Origin: Bacillota bacterium | Lineage (GTDB): Bacteria > Bacillota > Clostridia > Acetivibrionales > DTU013 | Assembly (NCBI GenBank): GCA_023426125.1 | Contig: JAFABI010000011.1 | Location: forward strand, 103,249-167,248 | Length of the DNA stretch: 64,000 bases | Direction: 5' to 3' | Shown: piece after piece, positions 53,153 through 62,275 of the stretch | Layout: every line of letters begins with the position of its first letter | Position numbering within the stretch: the first letter of the stretch is position 1 | The notes under the pieces: generated by a model | What the model was told of the DNA's origin: nothing | What the model saw: only the letters and a program-made list of their open reading frames with translations | The model's database searches: none | Made by a program: the position numbers and the translations under genes

Positions 53153-54064
53153 ATGTTTTATGAATCTACGAATAGCGTTTGGCCGGTTTTACTTACACCA
53201 TTCAAAGAGGATGGCAAAATAGATTATGACTCGTTGAAGTCATTGATTTACTGGTACGAAGAAAATGGCGTCGGAGGTCTTTTTGCAGTTTGCCAGTCAA
53301 GTGAAATGTTCTTTCTTAGTTTACGGGAACGTGTTGAACTAACCGCCTTTATTAAAAAGACAGCGCATGTTCCGGTCATCTCCTCAGGGCATATTTCTTA
53401 CGACCTGGATGATCAGGTTGACGAACTTCAAAGAATTTCGGACGCGGGCGCGGATGCGGTAATAATGATTACCAACCGTTTAGCGGGCATGGATGATTCA
53501 GACGCCGTCTGGAGAAAAAGTCTTGATTACCTTATGAAGAAGCTGCCTCAGAATATACCGCTGGGGTTTTACGAGTGCCCTTATCCCTACAAGCGTTTGA
53601 TTAGGGACGATGAACTTAAGTACTGTGCTGAATCAGGCAGATTTTTCTTTTTAAAGGACACCTGCTGTGACGCCGAACTAATCCGCCATCGGTTGGAATT
53701 GCTCAAAGACACGAGGTTGAAGCTTTACAATGCCAATACCGCCACTTTGCTGGAAACGCTTACATACGGGGCGGCCGGATTTTCAGGGGTAATGGCGAAT
53801 TTTCATCCCGAACTGTATGTCTGGCTGTGCAAAAACTGGAAGACGCAGCCGCAAAAAGCCGAACGCCTTCAGGCCCTGCTGACGATGTGTGCGCAAATTG
53901 AAAGACAGCTTTACCCGGTGAACGCAAAAACATTCTTACAGTCAAAAAAGCTGATTGCATCCAACAGGTGCCGGTCAAAAAACTGTCACGAAATGTCCAG
54001 CCTGTTTCTAAAGGAAGTTGAGCAAATGGAAATTTTGACCTCATGGTTCGAAGGGACCCTTTAG
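53153..54064 (+). CDS. DapA/NanA-family aldolase or lyase
   Basis: 303 residues from ATG 53153; a longer frame from 53105 lacks a ribosome site. TIM-barrel family including dihydrodipicolinate synthase, N-acetylneuraminate lyase and 2-keto-3-deoxy sugar-acid aldolases. The Schiff-base Lys is in FFLKDTCC and the catalytic Tyr in GFYECPYPY. The usual GxTGE motif near the N-terminus is replaced by CQSSEMF, so the substrate is not the standard one. Its genomic place, with a glycosidase-like gene and sugar importer, suggests cleavage of a keto-deoxy sugar acid or sialic-acid-like sugar. Confidence 0.88.
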   Translation: MFYESTNSVWPVLLTPFKEDGKIDYDSLKSLIYWYEENGVGGLFAVCQSSEMFFLSLRERVELTAFIKKTAHVPVISSGHISYDLDDQVDELQRISDAGADAVIMITNRLAGMDDSDAVWRKSLDYLMKKLPQNIPLGFYECPYPYKRLIRDDELKYCAESGRFFFLKDTCCDAELIRHRLELLKDTRLKLYNANTATLLETLTYGAAGFSGVMANFHPELYVWLCKNWKTQPQKAERLQALLTMCAQIERQLYPVNAKTFLQSKKLIASNRCRSKNCHEMSSLFLKEVEQMEILTSWFEGTL

Positions 54065-54215
54065 TTTTTGAACTAAATTTGAAGAAAGAGTTGTTTATCC
54101 GATCGAACAGGAAGAAACAGCTACATTGATAGGCAATTCAGCACACTGCGACCGATAGATTGACGAAGAAGAATATTTAGAATATGATTATGACAAACAG
54201 GAGGAGAAAAAAGTC

Positions 54216-56657
54216 ATGGACATGAATATGGCAGATTTTTCGCGTTCATTTATTTTAGCCTTTAAAAAAGCTTCTGCTGTGGAAACAAAAGCCGTATCGG
54301 TTTTTGTTGAAGAAATTCAAAAGCGGACCGGGATTGTGCTTCCCATTGTGTACGAATATCCTGAGCAGGCTTCGGCGGTTATTATTATTGGATCGGAGGA
54401 AACAGCCGGCAAAGCTGTTTCGGATATAACTCCGCTTAAAAAGAAAATCAACCGGCTAAATGCGGCAGGGCCTGAGGGATATAAGGCGGTTGTTTATAAA
54501 AAGCCGATTCCGACAGCCGCCGTAATCGGTTCCGATGAGAGAGGCGTTTTGTATGGAGTAGGCAAGCTGCTGAGGAAGATGCAATGGTCGCATGATTCCA
54601 TCGGCTTTCCGCAGGATTTCGCCGAAAGCTCCACTCCGGAATTCAGCCTGCGCGGCCATCAGCTTGGCTACAGGCCGAAAACCAATGCCTATGACGCATG
54701 GACGCCTGAAATATATGACCAATATATACGTGATCTTGCCTTGTTCGGATCCAATAGCATTGAGCTTACACCGCCAAGGACCGATGATGATCCCACGTCT
54801 CCCTTGATGAAATATGATTCTCTGGATATGATGGGCAGATTATCTGAAATCATCCATTCGTATGGCATGGATGTATGGGTGTGGTACCCTAATATGGCCG
54901 ACGAATATGTAAAGCCCGAAACGATTGCTTTTGAAATGGCGGAACGGGAGGACGTGTTCAGCAGGGTCCCCCATATCGACCATTTGTTTATTCCCGGAGG
55001 GGACCCCGGCGAGCTTGATCCGGCAGCTTTGTTTGCATGGACGAAAACGGTGGACGGCATATTGAAAAAATATCACGCCAATGCGAAAACATGGCTTTCT
55101 CCCCAGACTTTCACCCCCAGCCGCGGGTGGACCGACGCATTTTACGCCGAGCTTGCCAAAGAGCCGGACTGGTTATATGGTGTGGTGTTTGGACCGTGGG
55201 AGAAAGACGCTGCCGAGCTTTTGAGAAAAGCTACTCCCCAGCGATATCCCATCCGGAACTACCCGGATATAACCCACTGCTTCCGCTGCCAGTTTCCCGT
55301 CCCTAAATGGGATATGCCGTTTGCCCTGACGCTGGGCCGTGAGTGTATAAATCCCAGGCCCAAGGATGAAAAACTGATCCATAACACTTATAAGGACTTC
55401 TTTATTGGAAGTGTGAGTTATTCCGAGGGTATTAACGATGATGTCAATAAATTTATCTGGTGTGACCAGGAGTGGGATTCGCAAATACCCGTAATTGATA
55501 CTTTGCGTGATTTCGGGCGCTTCTTTATTGATTACGAAATGGCTGACGATATAGCGCAGGGCATTTTGGCGCTGGAACTGAATTTTAGAGGACCCCTTGG
55601 CGATAATATCAATGTGGATACCTGTTTGAAGCAGTGGAAAAGCATGGAAAAGCGTGTCTGCGGCTTCGCTAAGGAAAATTACAGATTCGAAATGGGATTG
55701 CTTCGCGCCTACTATGATGCATACCAGAAACAAAGATATATCTATGAGAAGCACCTTGAAAACGAAGCGATGTATGTGCTTTCGCAATGCCGTGAGCTTG
55801 GTCCCGATGAGAGTATGGACAAAGCCATGGAAATACTGAAGCTTGCCAGAACAAAGCCTGTCCGTGCCGATTTGCGCAAACGTATTGATGAACTTGCGGA
55901 TCTTTTATTTGCACATATCGGCGCGCAGCTCACAGTAAGCAGGCACTCCGCGCTGCACTGGGGACGGGGCGGCTTTGTCGAGTGCGTTGACATCCCTTTG
56001 AACGATTATCGTTATTTAAGTGCGGAAATAAAACGCATCCGTTCCCTGAAGAACCCGGTAGAAATCCTTGCCAGCGCAAATCCCTCTGCTCCGGGAGATA
56101 TGCTCGGCGTTATTTTCAGTGGGGATGATGAATACAAATGTAAGAACATTGAAGATTTGATTAACCGCACTGACCCCGGACCCGGCGGGTTTTATGACAA
56201 TTTGGGCTCGTGGGCCAGCTGGCACAGGATTAAGGATAATGAAAATTATAGAGAGGACCCCGGATTTTTGCATTCCGCTCTTTCCTCCTTTATCATGCAG
56301 CCGCCTCATGATTATCAGGATGAATTCAATCTGCCTCTTTCATGGCAGTGGCAGGCCTGTGCCATGTATACAAAGCCGCTTGTCGTAACCTATGATAATC
56401 TTGATCCGGAGGCCGCCTATATCATCCGCATCTCTTATGCAGGGTATTTTGGGCAGCATATCAAGCTGGTTGCAAATGAAAACTACATGATCCATGATTA
56501 TATTATTACCGACAGAAAGTTCATAACAATGGAATTCGTTCTTCCAAAGGAAACTTACCGGAATGGCTGTCTTACCTTAAGCTTTACGGCGCTTGACGGA
56601 GAGAGGGGGGCTAATGTCGGGGAAATATGGATTATCAAGCAGCCTAAAAAGCTATAG
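54216..56657 (+). CDS. Glycosidase-like protein with GH20/GH67-type N-terminal domain
   Basis: 813 residues, no signal peptide, AGGAGG 10 bases before the ATG. The first about 135 residues look like the small alpha/beta domain that precedes GH20 and GH67 enzymes (VIIIGSEETAG; YKAVVYKKP; ERGVLYGVGKLLRKM). A TIM-barrel-like part follows (FSLRGHQLGYRPKTNAYD; NSIELTPPRTDDD; GMDVWVWYPNMADEYV; FIPGGDPGE). A helical region and C-terminal beta-rich domain complete it. Candidate acidic residues exist (GGDPGE, CDQEWD) but I cannot assign the catalytic pair. It is likely to cut an unusual sugar or uronic-acid linkage; the family is not certain. Confidence 0.7.
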   Translation: MDMNMADFSRSFILAFKKASAVETKAVSVFVEEIQKRTGIVLPIVYEYPEQASAVIIIGSEETAGKAVSDITPLKKKINRLNAAGPEGYKAVVYKKPIPTAAVIGSDERGVLYGVGKLLRKMQWSHDSIGFPQDFAESSTPEFSLRGHQLGYRPKTNAYDAWTPEIYDQYIRDLALFGSNSIELTPPRTDDDPTSPLMKYDSLDMMGRLSEIIHSYGMDVWVWYPNMADEYVKPETIAFEMAEREDVFSRVPHIDHLFIPGGDPGELDPAALFAWTKTVDGILKKYHANAKTWLSPQTFTPSRGWTDAFYAELAKEPDWLYGVVFGPWEKDAAELLRKATPQRYPIRNYPDITHCFRCQFPVPKWDMPFALTLGRECINPRPKDEKLIHNTYKDFFIGSVSYSEGINDDVNKFIWCDQEWDSQIPVIDTLRDFGRFFIDYEMADDIAQGILALELNFRGPLGDNINVDTCLKQWKSMEKRVCGFAKENYRFEMGLLRAYYDAYQKQRYIYEKHLENEAMYVLSQCRELGPDESMDKAMEILKLARTKPVRADLRKRIDELADLLFAHIGAQLTVSRHSALHWGRGGFVECVDIPLNDYRYLSAEIKRIRSLKNPVEILASANPSAPGDMLGVIFSGDDEYKCKNIEDLINRTDPGPGGFYDNLGSWASWHRIKDNENYREDPGFLHSALSSFIMQPPHDYQDEFNLPLSWQWQACAMYTKPLVVTYDNLDPEAAYIIRISYAGYFGQHIKLVANENYMIHDYIITDRKFITMEFVLPKETYRNGCLTLSFTALDGERGANVGEIWIIKQPKKL

Positions 56658-56669
56658 CGGGCTGTGTTC

Positions 56670-56763
56670 TTGAACAACGTCAGTAGTCCCTGGCTCTTAG
56701 GCGGCAGGTTTCCGATTAAAAGCTGTCAGTGGTGAGACACAATCTCCCACTGACGTTGTTCAA
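56670..56763. repeat. Palindromic element with 15-bp perfect inverted ends
   Basis: TTGAACAACGTCAGT at the left is exactly complementary to ACTGACGTTGTTCAA at the right. An inner hairpin GTCAGTGG/CCACTGAC sits near the right end. 94 bp in total, after the glycosidase-like gene. A related half-copy is at 41784. Confidence 0.75.
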
Positions 56764-56857
56764 ATGCCGCGGGGAAGCGTTAAACCAGATTTGAAGCCGG
56801 CAGTATCATGACTTGTGAGGGTATTTTAAAAATACGGATGGGAAGGATGGATAGCGG

Positions 56858-57610
56858 TTGGAAAAAAATTTTAAGGTAAAATCTCTGGCAAAGGCTGTGA
56901 CGGTATTGGAGGCATTCACCAACAGCCAGCCTGAGCTGGGTATAACGGATATCTCACAGATGCTTCATCTGCAAAAGAGCACCGTGCACAATATCGTTTC
57001 TACCTATGAGTCTTTAGGCTACCTGGTGCAAAATAAAGAAACGGGCAAGTATTATCTGGGAGTCAAATTATTGAGATTCAGTTATATTATCAACAGTCAC
57101 ATGGGCTTTCATAAGTTCTTTTTGCCTTACATGAAGGAAATATCAGGAAAACTGAATGAAATTGTTTTTTTGGGGATTCCCTATGACGGAGAGGTTTTAT
57201 ATATAGAAGCGCAAATACCGGATGGGGCAATGGTTTCGCGGAATATTTTAGGAGAACACGCGCCCATGTACTGTACAGGTCTGGGGAAAGCCATGCTTGC
57301 CTTTTTACCGGAGAATGAGCGGCAGCAGTATATGCCAAAAAGATTTGCAAAATTTACCGAGAATACCATATTATCTGAAAAAGAGCTGCTGATAGACCTG
57401 CAAAAAACCCGGGAGAGGGGATATTCCATCGATAATATGGAGCATGAATATGGCGTAAAATGTTTTGCTGTTCCCATCTTTGGCAACGACGGGCGTGTAA
57501 TTGCTGCTATAAGCGTTTCCGGACCGTCTTTGAGATTTGACGATGGCACGGTTCAAAAGAATGCCGGAATTTTGGAACAAATCCTTAAGCCTATTCAGTA
57601 TACGCTTTAG
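56858..57610 (+). CDS. IclR-family transcriptional regulator
   Basis: 250 residues from a TTG start (GGAAGG upstream). The winged helix at about 8-70 contains ITDISQMLHLQKSTVHNIVSTY. The C-terminal effector domain shows YCTGLGKAMLAFLPE and FAVPIFGNDGRVIAAISVSGP, typical of IclR/KdgR proteins. KdgR-type relatives sense keto-deoxy sugar acids, which fits the DapA-like aldolase upstream. It may bind the GTTC-N9-GAAC sites at 52.85 and 53.04 kb. Confidence 0.92.
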   Translation: MEKNFKVKSLAKAVTVLEAFTNSQPELGITDISQMLHLQKSTVHNIVSTYESLGYLVQNKETGKYYLGVKLLRFSYIINSHMGFHKFFLPYMKEISGKLNEIVFLGIPYDGEVLYIEAQIPDGAMVSRNILGEHAPMYCTGLGKAMLAFLPENERQQYMPKRFAKFTENTILSEKELLIDLQKTRERGYSIDNMEHEYGVKCFAVPIFGNDGRVIAAISVSGPSLRFDDGTVQKNAGILEQILKPIQYTL

Positions 57611-57798
57611 GAAGAAGCCCTACCAGAGCTCTCTGCTGATATAGGCTTTTGGAAGCAGAGCTTAATGCTGCTTTCTTTAGCGACCCTTTCATGCCCCGGA
57701 CCGGGATAATGAAATGCGGATGTTCTATCTGATAATTAACAATTTTAAGACCGGCTGATTATTTTCAGGAGGTTTTGTAAAAAGGAGATGAGAAAAAA

Positions 57799-59079
57799 AT
57801 GGGTTTGCCTGATTCCATTTATGATAATTATACCCGGATTTTAAAAGAAGAACTGATCCCGGCTGTGGGGTGTACCGAACCTACCTGTATCGCCTATGCC
57901 TGTGCGGAGACCAGACGTGTTTTGGGGGAGTTTCCCAGTAGCATAACGGTTGAATGCAGCGGAGATATAATAAAAAATGTAAAAGGGGCGGTTGTCCCCA
58001 ATACCGGGAACCTGAAAGGAATTAAAGCGGCCGCCGTAATCGGAGCAGTCGGAGGGGATGCTGGAAAGGGGCTTGAAGTTTTGTCAGGCATTACGCCTGA
58101 GGACATTTGCAGGGCTGAAGAGATTTTAAGGACCGACTTTTGCAATGTTGAATTGTTGCAAACGGCTGCCAACCTTCATGTAATTGTAACTGCGACGTCT
58201 GTAAACAACACTTCCCTTGTAGAAATAATCCATACGCATACGAATGTTGTACGCATTGAAAAGAATGGTTGCACCATCTTTAAAAAGCCCTATAGTGTTG
58301 AAAACTTTAATGATTCCCTCTCGGACAGGACTTGTTTGAATGTGAGGCATATCAAAGAATTTGCGGATACTGTTGAACTGGGAGAGTTAGAAAAGTTAAT
58401 TCAGCTGCAGATTCGTTTGAACAGCAGGATTTCCGAAGAAGGTTTGCTGAATATATATGGTATTGGTGTCGGGGCAAATTTGATAAAATACTACGGCGAC
58501 GATATCAAAACAAAAGCGAAGGCTGCGGCTGCAGCCGGCTCGGATGCGCGTATGAGCGGGTGCATATTACCTGTGATAACTAATTCAGGCAGCGGGAACC
58601 AGGGAATAACAGTTTCTCTTCCGGTTATTGAGTATGCAAAGCATCTGAAAGTGCCGGAAGAAGTGCTTATCCGGGCACTTATACTAAGTAATCTGGTAGC
58701 GATACATCAGAAAACTGAGATTGGGAGGCTTTCGGCCTATTGCGGCGCGGTCAGCGCAGCGTGCGGAAGCGGTGCGGGAATAACATATCTGCATCATGGG
58801 ACTTATGATCAGATATGCAGAACCATCACCAATACACTTGCAAATGTTTCAGGCATCATCTGCGATGGCGCAAAACCATCCTGCGCGGCCAAAATAGCTT
58901 CCGCGGTTGATGCGGCGATTATGGCTCATTATTTGTCAATGGAGGACAGGGTTTTCAATTCCGGCGACGGTATAATTAAAGCCGATGTTGAAAAAACCAT
59001 TGAAAGTGTTGGAAAACTGGGCAGATATGGCATGAAAGAGACTGACCGCGAAATTTTGAAGATCATGCTTGAGTCATAA
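57799..59079 (+). CDS. cyuA: L-cysteine desulfidase family protein (CyuA/UPF0597)
   Basis: 426 residues. Belongs to the serine dehydratase alpha-like UPF0597 family, which includes archaeal and enterobacterial cysteine desulfidases containing a [4Fe-4S] cluster. Cys25 in VGCTEPTC and the C-terminal cysteines (CGAVSAACGSG; ICDGAKPSC) are the expected cluster ligands. It would split cysteine into pyruvate, ammonia and sulphide. AAAGGAG precedes the ATG. It stands alone, without a cyuP transporter nearby. Confidence 0.88.
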   Translation: MGLPDSIYDNYTRILKEELIPAVGCTEPTCIAYACAETRRVLGEFPSSITVECSGDIIKNVKGAVVPNTGNLKGIKAAAVIGAVGGDAGKGLEVLSGITPEDICRAEEILRTDFCNVELLQTAANLHVIVTATSVNNTSLVEIIHTHTNVVRIEKNGCTIFKKPYSVENFNDSLSDRTCLNVRHIKEFADTVELGELEKLIQLQIRLNSRISEEGLLNIYGIGVGANLIKYYGDDIKTKAKAAAAAGSDARMSGCILPVITNSGSGNQGITVSLPVIEYAKHLKVPEEVLIRALILSNLVAIHQKTEIGRLSAYCGAVSAACGSGAGITYLHHGTYDQICRTITNTLANVSGIICDGAKPSCAAKIASAVDAAIMAHYLSMEDRVFNSGDGIIKADVEKTIESVGKLGRYGMKETDREILKIMLES

Positions 59080-59271
59080 AAAGTCGGGGATAACTTAATA
59101 TAGCTCCCCGGGAGAACCAATCCTTCGGACTATGAGGGCACAAAGGGGCTTTTCAGGGCTTATGGCGACGGGGTATGACATCCCGGTTTTTCAAGAGTAG
59201 ACTTCCGCAGGAATCTTTCTGAGTCCTGCAGTTGAATAGGCTGTAAAAGGGATGGTCTGTCTTGCAACAGG

Positions 59272-59305
59272 AAAAAGCCTGATATAGAGTCCTATGTCAG
59301 GCTTT
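59272..59305. terminator. Bidirectional terminator
   Basis: AAAAAGCCTGA... pairs with TCAGGCTTT around a short loop. It lies between the ends of the desulfidase and the SMR gene and can serve both. Confidence 0.7.
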
Positions 59306-59329
59306 CACTGCTTAATATCAAAATGCAAA

Positions 59330-59647
59330 TCATGAAGAAGTGAGTTTTAGTCCTATAATACCTACCAATAGTAAACAAAGAAATATAATTCGCAAGGCAT
59401 TCAGTGGTTCATTAAAAAGGATAATTCCCAGTAATACTGCACCAAAAGCTCCAATGCCAGTCCAAATAGCATAGGCGGTACCAATTGGGAGCGATTTGGT
59501 TGCAAGCGACAATAAATAAAAACTGATGATCATCCCACCCAATGTAATCAAAGATGGGTATAATTTTGTAAAGCCCTGTGAGTATTTGAGCCCCATTGCC
59601 CAAATCACTTCAAAAATTCCTGCAATGAATAGATAGAGCCACGCCAT
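59330..59647 (-). CDS. sugE: SMR-family guanidinium exporter (Gdx/SugE type)
   Basis: 105 residues from ATG 59647, with AAAGGAGG upstream. Four membrane helices. The essential Glu of the SMR family is Glu13 in AGIFEVIWAMGLKYS, and the pattern GLKYSQGFTKLYPS is SugE/Gdx-like. It exports guanidinium in exchange for protons as an antiparallel dimer (family knowledge). The guanidine-I riboswitch directly upstream makes this substrate assignment strong. Confidence 0.95.
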   Translation of the reverse strand: MAWLYLFIAGIFEVIWAMGLKYSQGFTKLYPSLITLGGMIISFYLLSLATKSLPIGTAYAIWTGIGAFGAVLLGIILFNEPLNALRIIFLCLLLVGIIGLKLTSS

Positions 59648-59661
59648 GTTTCTGCCTCCTT

Positions 59662-59790
59662 TAATAAAAAAATAAAGCCTGAAAGATATCATCTTGATAC
59701 CTCCCAGGCTTTTGTCCTTCCGTGACACAGCTTCAACGCTGTGAGTTCTCTCTTGGTCACAGGCCAGCTATACTGCGGAACCCTAGAAAA
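59662..59790 (-). ncRNA. Guanidine-I riboswitch (ykkC class)
   Basis: Read on the minus strand: CTAGGGTTCCGC (59775-59786), a P2-type stem ACAGCGTTGAAGCTGT, and the conserved 3' block GGACAAAAGCCTGGGAGGTA. These are the hallmark ykkC elements. A terminator follows at once: AAAGCCTG pairs with CAGGCTTT before TTATTTTTTT. Guanidine binding should prevent the terminator and allow exporter expression. Confidence 0.93.
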
Positions 59791-59901
59791 CTTTGCATTC
59801 TATTTAATTATATTCTTTCAAATTAAAATTTATTATACATACTTTTGACAAATAAGTCAACGAATTATTACATGGTATTTATTGCTCTAAATTGCAATAT
59901 A

Positions 59902-60038
59902 GTGACTATTCAGGTGCCCAGGCTGTCATTGCGAGGAGCGAAGTGACGTGGCAATCTGTGCTTCTGGCTGAGGTAGCATTTATTAGATTGCCGCGCTCCA
60001 CTCTGTTCCGCTCGCAATGACAGTACCTGAATAGTCAC
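59902..60038. repeat. TGTCATTGCGAGG palindromic element, intact copy
   Basis: Outer arms GTGACTATTCAGGT (59902-59915) and ACCTGAATAGTCAC (60025-60038) are perfectly inverted. Inner arms TGTCATTGCGAG (59924-59935) and CTCGCAATGACA (60011-60022) as well, then GTGGCAATCT / AGATTGCCGCG. About 137 bp. Confidence 0.8.
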
Positions 60039-60112
60039 GCAATACAAACCGCCCACTCTTGCCTGTTTACCTCCCGGGATGACACACGAGAACCGTCCCC
60101 GCTGTGTTCCCA

Positions 60113-61411
60113 TTAGAGACTTAGTTCCTGGTCCAGCAGTGAAAAAAATCTTTGAATGATTGCTTTATCACTTTCAAGACAATATTCATTCACGGTAAAA
60201 GTGATGGAATTGTTATAGGTTGTAAGCCCCAGCTGAAAATATGGCGGGTATTTGACGGAAGCGGCTACATAAGCGTCTTTGATCTGCTCTTTTCCATAAA
60301 TCAGCTTATCCGGATTGATAATGCCTATATTCGTCATCCCAATCATGGGGTTTGCGTATTTCTTTTTCAGGATTTGATAGGCTTGCCTAAAGGGCAATGC
60401 ATAGAGGATTTTTAAGGTGGAAAGTCCGTTCAATCCCGGATAATCGCTCTTTCTGCGGTTCATTGCCGTGCTGACTCGTGAGACGGTTTCGTCAAAACCT
60501 TCCCCGTCCGTTGTTCCGATGCGGCAGGAGATCATAGCGGTAAGATTACAGATCCCGTCAGCCTTTTTCCCATGCAGGTAGCGTCTCAGATCCACCATAC
60601 AGGGGATGGTGAGGGCTTCACTTTGCTCTTTGCACAGCATCCGGTTAAGCGCGCGAAAATAGGCCGCCAAAACGATATCGTTGATTGTTACCGTATGGCT
60701 TTTGCCGTATTTTTTCAGCCTTTCAAATCTCTCAGGAGAAAGTTTATACCTCAGGATAAAGGGAGTCTGCCCAACCCGCTCGCTGCCTAAGGGAAAGCAT
60801 ACCGTATTCTTCTTTTTCACGGATTCACGCGGAAGAAAAAAAGCCTTTAGCTTTTTTGTGAAGGTGAGATTTCCATAGATCTGCTGTTCGCTCCGGTTTC
60901 CGTTATGATAGCGGAAATCTTTGTATGTTCCGTCCTGCAGCCTCGTATAGATTTCTCCGAGCAGATAAAGGTATTCCTTGAAACCGGCTCCGTCACATAC
61001 CATATGGTTCATTACGATGCACAAGATGTCCTTGCCCGATGCCCGGATGATTCGTGCCATTATTTGCGGACCCGTCTTTTCGTCCGTCTTGCCGGTGATA
61101 AAACGCTGGATTTCGTCCTCGGTGTCCGTATCCTTGATCTCAAGAAAGGAAAACAAGTTATTAAGACACGATTCATCCGCCTGCTCCCAAAACGGCTGGA
61201 CTTTATCCAAAACAAAACGGCATCTGAGAATCGGGACAATATCGATGGAGCAATGAAGTGCCTTTTCAATGAGCACCCGGTTTGTCAGGCCTTCAAAATA
61301 AATGACCGCGCGAACCTGATGATCGTTGTATTCCTGAAAAAAATACTGTATTTTATCAAAAACTTCCGCTGGGAAGTTCAGCCTATTATGGCTTGTGTTT
61401 GCCTTTTTCAT
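60113..61411 (-). CDS. Condensation-domain acyltransferase-like protein
   Basis: 432 residues from ATG 61411. Chloramphenicol acetyltransferase/NRPS condensation fold: the active-site motif is MNHMVCDGAGF, that is, HxxxDG with Asn in place of the first His. The second half has GICNLTAMISCRIG. It resembles PapA-type and alcohol-acetyltransferase proteins that acylate a lipid, sugar or small alcohol. The start lies inside the end of the TetR gene (26-base overlap), so the pair is translationally coupled. No adenylation or carrier domains are present. Confidence 0.82.
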   Translation of the reverse strand: MKKANTSHNRLNFPAEVFDKIQYFFQEYNDHQVRAVIYFEGLTNRVLIEKALHCSIDIVPILRCRFVLDKVQPFWEQADESCLNNLFSFLEIKDTDTEDEIQRFITGKTDEKTGPQIMARIIRASGKDILCIVMNHMVCDGAGFKEYLYLLGEIYTRLQDGTYKDFRYHNGNRSEQQIYGNLTFTKKLKAFFLPRESVKKKNTVCFPLGSERVGQTPFILRYKLSPERFERLKKYGKSHTVTINDIVLAAYFRALNRMLCKEQSEALTIPCMVDLRRYLHGKKADGICNLTAMISCRIGTTDGEGFDETVSRVSTAMNRRKSDYPGLNGLSTLKILYALPFRQAYQILKKKYANPMIGMTNIGIINPDKLIYGKEQIKDAYVAASVKYPPYFQLGLTTYNNSITFTVNEYCLESDKAIIQRFFSLLDQELSL

Positions 61412-62030
61412 AGTTTCCAGCTCCCATGCCGTTATCAAAATAACTGTCGATCAAGCTCTGAACGACTTTATGAAACGCATTGACGTCCAGTTCGTCGTCG
61501 AGCTGCATCTGCAGGACAAATCCCTGGAACTGCGCCAGCATAACTCCCGCGATCGCTTCAGGAGAATGCCGTGGATCCAGTTTCCCCTGTTCCTGATATT
61601 TTTTTATTATCCCGGTAAAGACACGCTTTGTTTCCAGAAAGCCCTCGCTTACTACTTTAAAAATCGCCGGATTGACCATCGCTTCACCCCAAAGCTGCAC
61701 TTCCATATTTCTCTCCTTGAGAATATCTTTATTCCGCAGGGAATTAAAGAAAAGGTCGGCAACCTGGCTAAGCGCATGATTTGCGCTATCTTCGGCAAAG
61801 ATCTCCGAGAAAAGCTCTTTCTCATTTTGGTGACGGATGTCGGCGGTGGCCCGGATAATCTCATCTTTACTTCTGAAATAGAGGTAAATAGCTCCCGGAC
61901 TCAAGCCGGATTCGGCAACGATATCCTGCATTGAGGTTTGGTGAAACCCTTTTTGGGAAAAGCATTTCAGAGCCGCCCGGATGATCTGGTTTCTGCGGCT
62001 TTCCTGATGTTCGCGGCTTACTTTTGGCAT
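61386..62030 (-). CDS. TetR-family transcriptional regulator
   Basis: 214 residues. N-terminal helix-turn-helix: IIRAALKCFSQKGFHQTSMQDIV then SGLSPGAIYLYFRSKDEI. The C-terminal ligand domain ends in a Gly/Lys-rich tail. Overlaps and precedes the condensation-domain gene, which it probably regulates along with itself. Confidence 0.93.
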   Translation of the reverse strand: MPKVSREHQESRRNQIIRAALKCFSQKGFHQTSMQDIVAESGLSPGAIYLYFRSKDEIIRATADIRHQNEKELFSEIFAEDSANHALSQVADLFFNSLRNKDILKERNMEVQLWGEAMVNPAIFKVVSEGFLETKRVFTGIIKKYQEQGKLDPRHSPEAIAGVMLAQFQGFVLQMQLDDELDVNAFHKVVQSLIDSYFDNGMGAGNYEKGKHKP

Positions 62031-62132
62031 AATACCCGTCTTATATAAAATGAATATTCGTTCTTTTTTATTATATGCGCTTCCAGCGTAGAATGCAACA
62101 AAAAACTCAATGAAGCTTCAAATTCATAATTT

Positions 62133-62208
62133 GTCATTGTGAGGGATAGCGTGGCAATTCATACATCATTAAAAGCGGGATTCCCACGTCGCTTCGCTGG
62201 ACATCCAA
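62133..62208. repeat. Diverged TGTCATTG-type repeat
   Basis: TTTGTCATTGTGAGGGATAG then GTGGCAATTC, and CCCACGTCGCTTCGCTGG near the right end. It resembles the elements at 30.2 and 59.9 kb but has lost the right inverted end. Confidence 0.55.
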
Positions 62209-62215
62209 CTATACA

Positions 62216-62244
62216 GTGACATTTTAATTGTGCAAGTGTATAAT
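62216..62244 (+). promoter_or_regulatory. nadE promoter
   Basis: GTGACA and TATAAT separated by 17 bases, 32 bases before the nadE start codon. Confidence 0.65.
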
Positions 62245-62275
62245 AAGTGTAAATATTTTTGCAGCAGGTGATGAT

